A DNA stretch of 64,000 nt, taken from assembly GCA_033085395.1 (NCBI GenBank), contig JANQBS010000118.1:53141-117140 (forward strand), given 5' to 3'. The translations under genes and the position numbers were made by a program. Position 1 is the first letter of the stretch, and the number at the start of each line of letters is the position of its first letter. Below, one piece after another: positions 24,268 to 35,120 of this stretch. The notes below the pieces were generated by a model. That model ran no database searches, was not told the origin of the DNA, and was given only the letters and a program-made list of their open reading frames with translations. This DNA is from Xanthoparmelia taractica. Its lineage: Eukaryota; Ascomycota; Lecanoromycetes; Lecanorales; Parmeliaceae.

Positions 24268-24357
24268 TGTTGCAAATGTAGGTGACGGATGATTTGCAGC
24301 TACTGAAAAATCTGACTATATACAAGCGATAGGGCTGAGTAGTGCCAAATTCCAACA
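24268..24357 (-). repeat. TRIM element 2, 5' LTR (90 bp)
   Basis: Upstream LTR on the minus strand, directly followed by the primer-binding site at 24254-24267. The target duplication GAAAG follows at 24358-24362. Confidence 0.9.
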
Positions 24358-26693
24358 GAAAGGCCATGTGCATTCTTGTGTTCACGGCGTGTCACCAACA
24401 TATAAGATCAGCATTACTACTTATGACTGTGATAATTTGGTCACCCTGCTATCATAGGATAGAGATGTTTGCTGGATGGTGTGATTGCCTTGGAAAACGA
24501 GGCTTTTCGGCTAGGGCGCTAGGACTGCCACTAGGACTAGCTCAATATTACGCGACGCCAACTCCTATCGCTCTATCAAAGAACACTTCATATCCAAAAG
24601 GCTCTGATCTCCATCGTGCTAAAATTATTCTAGATCGATCACAAGTTAAGAGTGCGACCTGGGTTCTCCATAAACAGCGCAGGGAGATTTTAAAGAGGCA
24701 ATGAAGGCTAAAGAACAGCAATCTATGTCCGAACTAGGCACATGAAAATGGTAGAATTTATGCCATCGCAGGCAGTCGGCGACAACAACAACAACGATAT
24801 AGTCACTGACTCAAATCCCGAGAATCGATCTTAGGAGAGAGACTTGAGGCAGAACACATGATGAGTCTCCCCAGTGACACGCCCATCGCGCTTTTACCTG
24901 TCCTTTTGGTACAGGCCGTATCCAAGTGACCAGCAAGGTCGCAGCAATATTCACCATCTTAACAATCCAGAAGACCTTGGCATGGTACGCCCCATCGAAT
25001 CTGGCGATTAGAAGATACACGATACCGAGTACGCTAGCGACATTGGCATTTCAGTGGGAACGCCTCTCTCCTGCTGACATACTAGAATTTTGCAAGCGTT
25101 ATTGGCCAGCCAATTCTTGGATGGGTTGCGTAAGCATTGTTCTTTCGTAATTTGGTGTACCACCACTAAATCCATGACTGGAGACCGGAGCGTTCTCACG
25201 TCTTTGCTCCTCCAGACGCTTATCAATTCCCTTGCCATTGTGCTGATATGGGGGTTTCAGCCATGCATACTGGAGCTTGACCCTCTTCGCTATCATATTG
25301 GGAACATTCGGAGTGGGTTTTGTCGTTCTCCGAAGTCGGTTCTCAAGCGCCATCGTGGGACGGCCTGAACCTGGTCAGGAGCTCATGGTCTCCGGTACCC
25401 CCATGTTTGTCAGAGGCGCAGCGAGCGCCAGCTCAGGTTTCGTCGCTGCAGCACTCTTAAAGGATGACGCACAAGTCTCCCGACACTATGGAGCCGGGAA
25501 ATATCTAGAATGTTTCAGGATCAGGAAGGAAGCACCAGGCAAACGTGACATACACGCTATGAATTTTTATAGAGGAATAAATTCGGGAGGTTGGTGCTTA
25601 GCACCTTCGCCACAAGAACGGGCGCTTTGATTATGCTGTACAATAGTATTCTTGGCCAGGTCCAGCCTTGATACCCCAATTGCAGGTCCATCAAGGCAAA
25701 CTTGGGTCCTCTATGGTAGAAAAGCTCTCTAGGTCTGAACCACAGTCTGGTGGATGCGACAACGTCTGCAGGGGGGACCGGCTTTTGTATTTAGTAAATA
25801 GGCGGACCATTTATAGTAACTTGGGTTTCTGCTTATTCACCCCTTTCCCCTACACATTTTGCCGTGACTGTGCATGTTTCGTATCAAATCCCTAATCTCC
25901 AATTAGTCTTAACCACCCAGTCGAGCCTCCTTTAGTAATAGAACGTCAAGCCCAAAACGAAAAGCCTATAACCGCACTCACAATCAAGATCATAGCCGAC
26001 CTGCAGTCACGATGCGGAGCTCTGAGCTACGTGCAGGCACTATTGCGCTTACCTTTCTCCCACGTCAAATTGGCACCACAAACCCCAACGAAAGTTACGA
26101 CGGCGACAGCCATCCATTACACCAACTTTTAGAGGTAGAGATAGATGTACTGCTTAGTTGATAAAGAATACTTCCTAAGCGCCCTGACTACTGATCTCTG
26201 ATCGCGGCACGGGACAGTAGAGCGAGAGCCCGTGTTGAGAGAGCACGATTGTAAGTATTGATATTCTAGTCTGCGCCCTCATCCTCGTTGCCAATGCCAC
26301 CGACGAGGGGATAGATGATGCTTATGAAGATTGCCGGAAGGGGCTCGATGAAAGAGCGGATTGAGGCCATGAGTCGTGTATATTCTTTCCCTCTTTCCGA
26401 TCGCCTGTCCTACAAGTAGTACGGTAAAAGATTCTCATTGTCATACTAAATCGGTCAATTTATTGTCCTTGATACCTTATATATATTGAATGGTCTGGAA
26501 ATAGTTTCATTCTCGAGATGAAGAATTGACGTTCAACGGATAACATGACAACCACCCACATTCCAACTCCCAGACACAGATGCTGGTGGGAGAGAATTTT
26601 ATAAAATTCCTTCATCCCACACATAGCAGATCCTTTACTAATCCTGAAGAAGACTCGCAAATTGTAGCAATTAAATAGTTTGTACAGTACTGA
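24358..26693. other. Region without a supportable gene; possible gene relics
   Basis: About 2.3 kb. Open frames of 60-120 codons occur on both strands between 24342 and 25630, some with hydrophobic stretches (for example LTSLLLQTLINSLAIVLIWG on the plus strand). None shows a recognisable family, a consistent frame across possible introns, or conserved motifs. 25630-26690 is AT-richer, with nothing visible. It may be decayed coding sequence or intergenic DNA. Confidence 0.35.
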
Positions 26694-28813
26694 TCATACC
26701 TGCCAACCAGTAGCTTTGTAGTGCTTCTTCTTCTGCTTCTCGAGACGCTTCTCCCAGAAGTGGAAGCCAGCCCAGAAGAGAAGCGTGAAGGCGGTAAGCG
26801 GTAAACTCAGTACGAGGTATATTTGTACAGGATTGAAATGGGCGTAGGGATTGGGCCTCCCACGCCCTGTATAGTCTGATTGGAAGATATCGGTGCTCAT
26901 AAGCGTCTGTGGAAGGGAGAATTGCTGTCAGCTTCAAATGCGTCCAACTTTATACAGGACAAAAACGGAGAGGTAAGGGAAAAATCACTGTCAGGCTGTA
27001 CACAACGAGGCTTACCGACAGAAAAACGCGACCTACAGATATAAAAGTTCCAGGTAAGAAGAACAAAGTCACAAGAGTGATGACCTTCATTGAAACCGTT
27101 TCAATCTTCGTTTTGCGAGCGATGTCATTCATGTCTTCGGTCATTGTGAACATGCTCTTTGTTGAGTATTTGTTCGCTTGAGTGTTTTGGTAGTCGAGAA
27201 TGCTGTGGAGCTGGTCTTTTCTTAGCTTTGCCGATTGTTTGTACTGCACGATCTGCTTTACCAAGGTCTTGCGGTCTTCAAGTAACCGCAGCAGTGTCTC
27301 GAGCCTCAGGATCTGCGTCTGCATGTCATTCTCAAGCCCCTCAATATAGAGCTCGAAGTCGTCAATGGCGTCCTTGCAGCTCTTTGCCAGGCTTTTCGGG
27401 AAATTTTTGCGCCTTGAGACTGATCTGTAGTAATTTTTCAGTTGAGAAAGGATGATGATATTTTGTTTCAGTACTAAGACGGCCTCGTTGGCCTTTTCTG
27501 CGAAATTGTGAACTTTGCGCAATTTGCCAAAGGAGAATTCTCGATTTTCATCTTCAACTTTGACGTATTCCTGTTTCAACGGACTCTCTGACTCCTCCTC
27601 ATCGTCGTCGTCGTCGTCGTCGTCGTCGTCAGCATCCGGAGGCAAGGGTTGGGAAATGCCAGTATCTGGATTCTCGTACGTTTGAGGACCGGATGGTCGA
27701 TGTTTCATGGCCGGTTTAAGCGACCCTTTTTCCGTTACATGTGTCAGCGTGCGCGAGAACATCGAAAACCTGGACCCGTCAGTTCTTTGAGTATTGGTTC
27801 GCGGTTTTAGCGTAAAACGATCGGTGGCCGCCACAGGGAAGAATGGCACATGAAGAGGCGCCGACAATGTCCTTCGTGTCATGCTTTGGAATCTATCCTC
27901 CAGAGAGTCAATGTACCATCGCCAATTCTCGGCTGACCAGTTGCAGAAGATCAGGTGCGTCTCCAATGATGTCTTCAAAGCCCCGTCTATTGACTTCAAT
28001 TCCAATGGTTCAAGGGGACCCCGATCGCTAGTCGCTGATTCTATCCGTCGCTTCATAAGTTCATCGCCTTTGACGATGATCCAGTCTGTCCGCACATCCT
28101 TCAGATCAAATGAATGATGGACAGCGCAGTGACGAATGGACCAGCCATCAGAATCCGATGGCTCGACAGACTTCAAGTTGTAACAAATTTGCAATCTCTT
28201 GTCTACAGGCCTATCGCTGGGAGTGGTGTGCCGCGATTGCTCAGTTAAATGTGTTCTTTGACGGAATCCACTGAAGTAAAAGCCTTTTGCGTATGACTGA
28301 AAGCCAAACGGAAAGAGGAAATCGACAAATTCAGGCATAACCCGAAAGCGTGTGAAGCACAACATGAGCATCTCTAGAGAGATTTTCAGCCTATCTCTTG
28401 AATGAGCCGCATGTATGAAGCTAGAATTAAGTTGTCAGTTGTCATTACGCTGCGAAAAAGGTAGAAGGACAGGTATTACTCACACAAATCTGCATGGATG
28501 ACTGCTTGGACCTGGGGATTGGTCGGTCCCAAATGCTTTCTCAAGCGCTCAGCATTTCCGATGCGGCTCGGCCAGAAATCTAATAAGGTATTAAGGCTGA
28601 GCACCTCGAGGGGATGACATTCCATATACCTTCCGCGCCATTTCCGAAATCCAAAAAATCTACTGCTGCTCCGGCCTCATCAGTAAACAACCCAGGCGCT
28701 TGTGTATACAACTGTTGGCGAATGGTGTCCAAGACGTATGGAGCAAGGGTGCGACTTGCTACGTTTTGAGGGTAATTCCCAGGGTCATTATCCGAAGTCA
28801 GCGACGGTTCCAT
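26694..28813 (-). CDS. Fungal CorA-like membrane protein
   Basis: The start MEPSLTSDNDPGNYP (28813; an alternative ATG is at 28828) is followed by NVASRTLAPYVLDTI, FWPSRIGNAERLRKHLGP (second exon), FIHAAHSRDRLKISLEML, and VMPEFVDFLFPFGFQSY, all typical of the large soluble domain of fungal CorA-like proteins. A long coiled-coil helix (about DMQTQILRLETLLRLLEDRK onward) leads to two membrane segments, ITLVTLFFLPGTFIS and QIYLVLSLPLTAFTLLFWAG (last exon, 26900-26694). The canonical GMN selectivity motif of CorA between the two helices is absent. An acidic run of ten aspartates lies in the linker. At least three introns are inferred (near 28630, 28480-28420 and 27050-26905). It may be a divalent-cation channel relative or a signalling membrane protein. 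Such genes often neighbour NLRs in fungal accessory regions. Confidence 0.8.
27603..27629. repeat. Trinucleotide repeat (GTC/GAC)n in the CorA-like gene
   Basis: About nine GTC units on the plus strand, encoding the poly-aspartate run of the CorA-like protein on the minus strand. It is an in-frame, length-variable microsatellite. Confidence 0.85.
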
Positions 28814-29199
28814 TTGTGCCACGTACAATAAATGAGAAGGCTCTGTGAAGAATTCAAAGCCTCATAGTTTTCAAGATGGAATATCCAAGAGTATTTATAT
28901 GATCATGGTCTTTTCATGGCTTTAAGGGTATGCAGCCTGAGACCACGCTACGCGAGTCATTGTATCACCCTTGTCCAATTAAAAGAAGCATAAGGTAGGG
29001 CTGTGCGCCTAAGCTCGCTCCTCCTCCTACCGAATGTCCAAGCAAACGCCTTTCGCCCCAACGGAGGTACCTCGCTACTTATCCAAAGCAGAAGCATAAT
29101 TCGTTAATTCATCAATCCATCCATTGCGCAGCATTCGTGCCATGATTTTGCTCAGCTAAGGCAATTTTCCCAGTTCTTGTACCCGGCTATTTCACAAGG

Positions 29200-29539
29200 C
29201 TATGCTTTGGGCTTCCGTAATTTGATCAAGGCATTCTTCTCATCCTAAAGTAGATGGATAATGTCAGTACGAATCTTGCTCCCTTGGGGCATCGAATGAA
29301 GACAACCTCGTCGAGGGCTCGAGGCACCCAGAACCGGTATTCGTCGCCCTTGCGCTACGCCAAGTCAGTCAATGGTGCAATCAATCTCATGGACGCACAT
29401 GACAGCCACGTGCCTTGACATAATACTTATACCCTCCCCATTTTTCATTCAAGAAGCCAGCGATGATTTTCTCATCCAGTCGATAATGATCAATATAATC
29501 GTACCGCCATACTGCATTGGCTGAAACCGACTCCGGCAT
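29200..29539 (-). CDS. Small conserved-looking hypothetical protein, three exons
   Basis: Too small for simple ORF calling. Exon 1 is 29539-29414 (MPESVSANAVWRYDYIDHYR...NEKWGGYKYYVK). Exon 2 is about 48 nt ending at 29307 (RKGDEYRFWVPRALDE), and exon 3 is 29244-29200 (DEKNALIKLRKPKA, stop). The total is 219 nt and 72 aa in frame. The layout WRYDYIDHYRLDEKII...FLNEKWGG...YRFWVPRALDEDEKNAL reads as a compact folded protein. Intron 1 needs a GC donor (GTCAAG|GCACGT) with a CTGACTTGG...TAG acceptor. Intron 2 has a weak GTTGTC donor and a TTTAG acceptor. The family is not recognised with certainty and no function can be given. Confidence 0.6.
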
Positions 29540-30475
29540 GATTGAGGCTCAAGTCTTGCTGGTCAGCTTCCGGGGGGGCGATTCAGGGGCCTTGGGTGGT
29601 GGCTGATTAGCGCAGTGAGTCTGCCTGACGGGATCGTGTGGGGCGGGAAAAGAGAAAAGGAATCAAATCACGGAGATGACAAAGGCGTCAAGGACAAAAG
29701 TCGGGGGGTGGTGGGGCGTGCCTAAATACTTTACCTTATCTTTCAAGGTGCCGCACTCGACCCCACCACCCATTTGATTTGAGCCGCACAAAATTTTGCA
29801 GTTTTCCAGTTGCCAGTTGCAGTACTAGTAGAGACTAGAGAGTAGTAAGTGTAAGGTACTTTACAGTACTCTCTCAAACAATAGTGTCCTTGAAGCGCTC
29901 GGGCTCGGGGCTTCAAACTGATTCTACCTTGGCGATCCCGGGGCTAACTGTGTGGCACAAGCAAGCAGCGCGCGTGGAGAAAGAGCCGAATCTACTACTG
30001 TTACTTTATCATTATTATTATTGCAGTATTGAACGCGATAGTCAGAGTGTCTCTAAGCTAATCCAGTATTCCCTACTCCTTATCCGTACGTATTTATCAT
30101 TCATCATTTCAACAATAATGGAAGATTTTCATCCAATCATAATACTTCATACACTTTCTATTTGGGCTGAAGGCCGCACTAACCTAACTGGTTTTAGAGT
30201 GATGAGTCAGATTGCAACATAAAGTAAAGTATGCTGCTTGGGTAGGATTCGATAGGCAACCTTGATGGTGTACTGCCCTCCGACAAGAGAGGTGCACAGC
30301 CGTCTAGCTGCTTCGCCTTCTTCTGCCAGGCCTCCTTTATTCTTGCAATATCTTCTCTTCCTTCGTGCCCTATTTTCTGCGTCATGCCCAATCACCAGCC
30401 AACAACCCCTCATTGTATATATACATATCCACCCCACACGACTATGCCATCACCTGCGCATCGTGCGCCTCTGCC
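29540..30475. promoter_or_regulatory. Divergent intergenic region
   Basis: About 940 bp between the small minus-strand gene and the kinase-VWA gene. It contains short AT-rich stretches and no convincing gene. It should hold both promoters. Confidence 0.35.
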
Positions 30476-33369
30476 ATGGTCGACGCATACGCCCAACACA
30501 ATGATGCCCTTCATGCCTTCCACAAATGGAGGGTTTCTACTGAAGCCCAATTGCCAGGTATTGGCGGCCCTGAGTTTGAGACGGTGTGCCCATTTGTTCC
30601 CCGATCGAATCTAGAGGACTACTTCAGGAGACCACGTCATCTTGAGAATCTATTGGACGCCGTGCTCGATAGCCGTGAGAGGCATGCAGTGGATCCCAAC
30701 TATGTGCGGGAACATTATCTGCAATCTTTCGCAACACTTTTGTGCTTCGGAGAAGGGCGCATGATTCACCATTTCCAGCAATACAACTCCTTGCGAGACC
30801 AGAAGTTGCCATACCACACCAAGCCTGACGATTTCCCTTTCACCACGCCCGACAAATTTGACGAATTCAAGAGACAACAGTGGCAGTTTTGCGCTTCCAA
30901 ACTAGAATACGGCATGAATGATCGCTTCAAAGAGGAGGATATCCTGCCAATAACCCGCAAAGAGAAGATAGGAGAAGGGGGAAGCGCCATCATCTACAAG
31001 GTCGTCGTTGACCAAAGTTACAACGCGCTACGACCGAACGGTCATGTCATACCGGTACGCTCAGCTCCTCTACGTGATAGCCTCGTAATCAGCTAAACCG
31101 GAGCAGAATCGCCGCCACCACCACAAGAACACGTTTGTCCTCAAGACTTATCGAGCTGCAGAAGCTGAAGAAAACTACAAAGCTGAGCGGGACGCATACA
31201 TGAAGCTGAGATGGGGTGGGAAGCCGTCCCCGCACATCGTTGCCTACTATGGCGGCTTCATTCATGGCAATTCGTACAACATCATCTTGGAATATGCAGA
31301 TCAAGGAACCCTAGAGACTTTCATGAGGAATACAAAGTCACCGTCATCACCTGAAGAGACCATACTCTTTTGGAATCGACTTTTTGATGTTACCCATGGT
31401 ATAATGACAATTCATGGTAAGATCGGGAAGGAAAGCTCGGCATCCCAGATCCTAAAGGGGTATGTGTTTTCTCAATTTCTAAAGTACCTTTCTAAACATG
31501 TTGTCAACAGAATCCATCAGGACATTAAACCGGCCAACATACTGGTATTTAGTGGTGATGGAACTTCGCCATATGACTGTCATTTCAAGGTTGCAGACTT
31601 GGGACTCACTCACTTCAAGCCCAGCGATTCCCAGCCTAACGATCCCTCAGAACTCGACGCCTTTGGTACACGCGCATATGGTATGCAGAAACTTCAAATC
31701 CACCTTCTCAAACTTAATTGACGTATGTTCAGGTGCACCGGAGACCTTCAGATCTCATGTAGAAACCGAATCTTCCCCTTTACAAGTTTCAAAGGCAGTC
31801 GACATGTGGTCGATCGGCTGTGTGTTTAGCGAAGTAGCGGTTTGGGCTCATTACGGCTGGAAAAGAGTTGATGAATACCGGCGCCAACGGAGTGCGGAGA
31901 TTGAAGCTAAAGGAGATGCTGTGGGTGAACACAGTTTTCACTTTGATGGCGATCTCCTCGACGCTGTCAATAACATACATCAAGATATGTTGGAGAAAAC
32001 CACGGTCAACCACATGATCACTCGATTGGTATTGGACCACCTGGTTATCAACTTGTTGCAGCACGAATCTCGGCCCTACGCCAAGCTCGTTTTTGAAGGG
32101 TCAAAGCGACTTGTCAAAGAGTGCGAAAAGAGACTTGGGATCTCTGTAACTGAGCTTGGGAGAAGCGCCAATGGCGAACTGATGGGTTCCGACGAAGCTA
32201 GGACCAGAACTAGAGGTTCCCAACAAGTCCCACATGAGCATCGCCGCTCTGCGGGCAGAAATTCGCCGCTGGAGGAACCTCCTCCACCTGATGACGGATC
32301 CACGCCGCCATCCTCGTCTTCGAGCTCGCAATCATCTCCCCATAGGCATCATCACAAGTCAGCAAGCCAAAGCAGTAAACGCCGAAATATTAGGGCCATA
32401 GAAAGCTCACAATCTAACGGACAAGCCTCACATGTCGTACCTAACCCACCACCCCCTTCTCCAACGGCTGCCAACAGCCATCGGAGACCTCCTCAGCAGC
32501 ATGTATCGGAGCCTCAAGAGGGGCCGGTGCGACCGACTCTATCCATTGACGAGGGTCATGCTTGGAAGGAAGAGAAGAAAAATGGTGGAATCGCCATTCT
32601 GCGCGGAGGCGAAAACCTGACTTCTTTGGATAAGAGAGATCATGTGAGTCACGTCCCTTCCAAATTGAACCTCGCTAACAGATAGCTCTAGATCTTTCTG
32701 ATCGATAATTCGGCGACGATGAAGAAGTACAAGGAAGACGTGGAACGCGTCATCTCATTGCTGGCATATATGGTGAAAAAGTCTGACAAAGACGGCTTAG
32801 ACATATTCTTTACCCAGACAGTGACAAAGGTCAATTCGCAGAAATCTTCCAGAATCTCTAACTCGATACACCAAGCGCCTTTCGTGGGCGTATCAGACAT
32901 GCGGGGAAGGCTCCAAAACATTTTGCAAGAGCATATAAATAAGTTTGGTACATCATATCAGCCTCCGAAGCCGTTATTCGGACGTCAGCCTCCTCCGCAA
33001 CCGCAGAGGCCCCTAAGCTTCTACATCTTGACGGACGCCAAATGGCAGCCCACTGACGTTGGAGGACTCATTAAAGACCTGGTCCAAAGTATGATTGCCA
33101 AAGGCTGTCCCAAGGAACACGTTGCCATCCAGTTCATCCGATTTGGTGAAGATCAAGCGAGCATAGCCAAGCTTGATGAGCTAGACCACGGGCTCGGCCT
33201 CAAGGATATTGGCATGTAAGTTGACTCCATGCCTGCCGTCATTACCCATCAACTGACATGCTGTTCGCGAAAATAAAGGGATATCGTGGACCACACCTAC
33301 TGGAATGGCAATGTCTGGAAGCAACTGCTAGGTGCTCTCAACGACTGGTACGACGATGACCCGCCCTGA
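30476..33369 (+). CDS. Protein kinase - VWA-domain fusion
   Basis: Six-exon model: 30476-31054, 31107-31459, 31511-31680, 31733-32643, 32692-33215 and 33279-33369; 2628 nt, 875 aa in frame. An N-terminal region of about 160 aa is followed by a Ser/Thr-kinase-like domain: glycine loop KIGEGGSAIIYKV, lysine in TFVLKTYRAA, catalytic loop IHQDIKPANILV (HQD in place of HRD, catalytic Asp and Asn kept), VADLGLTHF (DLG in place of DFG) and APETF. After a disordered, S/P/H-rich linker comes a von Willebrand A-like domain starting IFLIDNSATMKKY (MIDAS DxSxT), with FYILTDAKWQPTD and ending in LLGALNDWYDDDPP. The start at 30476 is chosen over the in-frame 30365 because homologous-looking sequence begins there. 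The role is unknown; the architecture suggests a signalling scaffold. Proteins of this layout seem fungus-specific. Confidence 0.85.
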
Positions 33370-35120
33370 GCAATCCCGTGGATACTTTCTGGTATTGTCC
33401 CACCGAACAAAAGGCATAGGCCTTCAACATCTTCCACTTGGAACACTTTCCATCACCGCTGGCAGTGGATCCAACCATTCTCGAGGAAGTAATGAGTCAC
33501 GGGTCATTGGTAATCAATGAATGGAACGAGACAAGGAGAGATCATGTGTGTATATGAGTGTGACGGTAATTATGGCATGAATGAACGAGAGGTAGATAAT
33601 GAGGGCCCAGATGGTGGCACCAGTGTTGGAGATATGACCATAATGTAACTATTTTAATACCTTATATAGAGACAAAAGCGACGCTCATTCCAGATCCGTG
33701 AGGTTTGGATCCCACCCATGTCTCAGACGCCGTCATGTTCTCCATAATCTACCAAGCAAGCAATTCCTCTACAAACAACCCCAACGCAAATACTATATGC
33801 ATTACTCCTCTTCCAGTCCCCCAAGTGGAAAGCAGGCTAGAGGACCTACAGTCGAGATGCGTACGCCAGTCAGTCAGTTAGTCATTCATTCATTCATCTA
33901 TTCCTTTTACAAAATTGCCCCCATGACATATGCATATGCGAAGCAATATGTATCGCCTCCAAGTAACGGAGCGACTTGATGATGATCCATTATTCAGCAT
34001 GCCAACGAACCGACCTCTGACACATGAAACGATTCAACAACTGTAAGTAGAAAACCGACATATAGATCTAGCTGCGTGGTGGATCCCCATGCATAGACCT
34101 CTCGTGCTTTCTACATGTTGATTTGTACTTTCCATCATCGACATTAACAACATAGCAAAGTAAGATAGTATTTGCTCAAACAGACCCAGACCCAGACCCA
34201 GCCCCAGCCACATCACTTAAATCCCGCTGGCGCGTCCCACACCCCTGTGGCTCAAACACACTGAAAACCTTGCCCGAAACATTTCGCGTGCAAGAATAAT
34301 TTTATTTTTCGTCTCTCCAGTCTCCACATGTTCTTTTCCACGAGGCGCGCGCACAGTGAAACAGACTTTTCACAAGCCAAAAATTGTCGCGTCATAGAGG
34401 CCGCTGAAATAACGTGACTTTTGCTCGAAGCCAGCCACAATTAAAAAAGGCCTCGGGGTTCAAGAGGTTTGGGTGCAGTAAATAAAGGGAAAAAAAGGGA
34501 AAGAAAAAGGGAACAGAGAATAGTGCCGGGGTGTACTCCGTACCTCGACTGTGGTGGCTGCATCCTCCGGAGCATGAAGGGTCATGTCAGGGCCTAGACG
34601 TACCTTAACGGGCAGCGTTTCGTCCTCACTTTCCGAAAAGCTTGTTTTTGATAGGTTACTAATATAATACACTAGACATCATTCTGCTCAAGCTCCAACA
34701 GCTATCCCCCTCATGGCTAGCTTCTTGGTTCTCGGGACTCTTCTTCCCATCGACGATCTCAAGTCCATCCTCTTGATTTCCCTGCTCCAGCCACTGCGAC
34801 TTTGCTCCTATTAGTTAGTCCGTGTCTGAACCCCAATGCCTTTAGTGGTCTCTGACGCAAGTAAGAATTTTTCGCGTTGGAAGTGCACCAGCCCCGCGAA
34901 TTTCCCTGCTTTTCAAAAGCCACAATTCGAGGCGCTGACCCCCCCGTTTGTTGCTGCTGGTAACCATGACGTAGAAGTCTAAGGGTCATTCACGTAATTT
35001 GCCCAAATAAAGCGTGTTAATATCCTTCCCCCCCCAGCCTCCTTTTCGTAAAACACCTACTCCTAAAAAAAAAAACATTCTCCCCCCCAATTACTCTCCC
35101 CCTAAATCTCCCTTGCTTCT
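33370..35120. other. Intergenic region with simple repeats
   Basis: About 1.75 kb between two co-directional genes. It includes a CAGACC-type short repeat near 34180-34205, and A- and C-runs just upstream of the next start (35022-35100), typical of a fungal CT/C-rich promoter. No gene was recognised. Confidence 0.4.

Larger units (their letters stand above)
23703..24357 (-). mobile_element. TRIM element 2: miniature copia-type LTR retroelement
   Basis: Non-autonomous LTR element of 655 bp. Two 90-bp direct repeats (23703-23792 and 24268-24357) differ by one base. They are flanked by a perfect 5-bp target duplication GAAAG (23698-23702 and 24358-24362). Read on the minus strand, the LTR starts TGTTGGAATT and ends TTTGCAACA. 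It is followed at once by GGTTATGAGCCCGG, whose first 12 bases match the complement of the initiator tRNA-Met anticodon arm (half-tRNA priming as in copia). A purine tract GAGAGGGAG precedes the 3' LTR. The internal part is about 475 bp with no gag or pol. It lies 47 bp upstream of the NLR1 start codon, in the same orientation as the gene. Confidence 0.9.

Noticed and set aside
24078..24275. Minus-strand frames inside TRIM element 2
   Set aside because: Created by the GC-rich 25-26 bp tandem repeat; all three frames stay open and none resembles gag or pol.
24811..25630. Possible membrane-protein gene on either strand
   Set aside because: Hydrophobic stretches occur, but no frame can be extended through plausible introns and no family signature appears.
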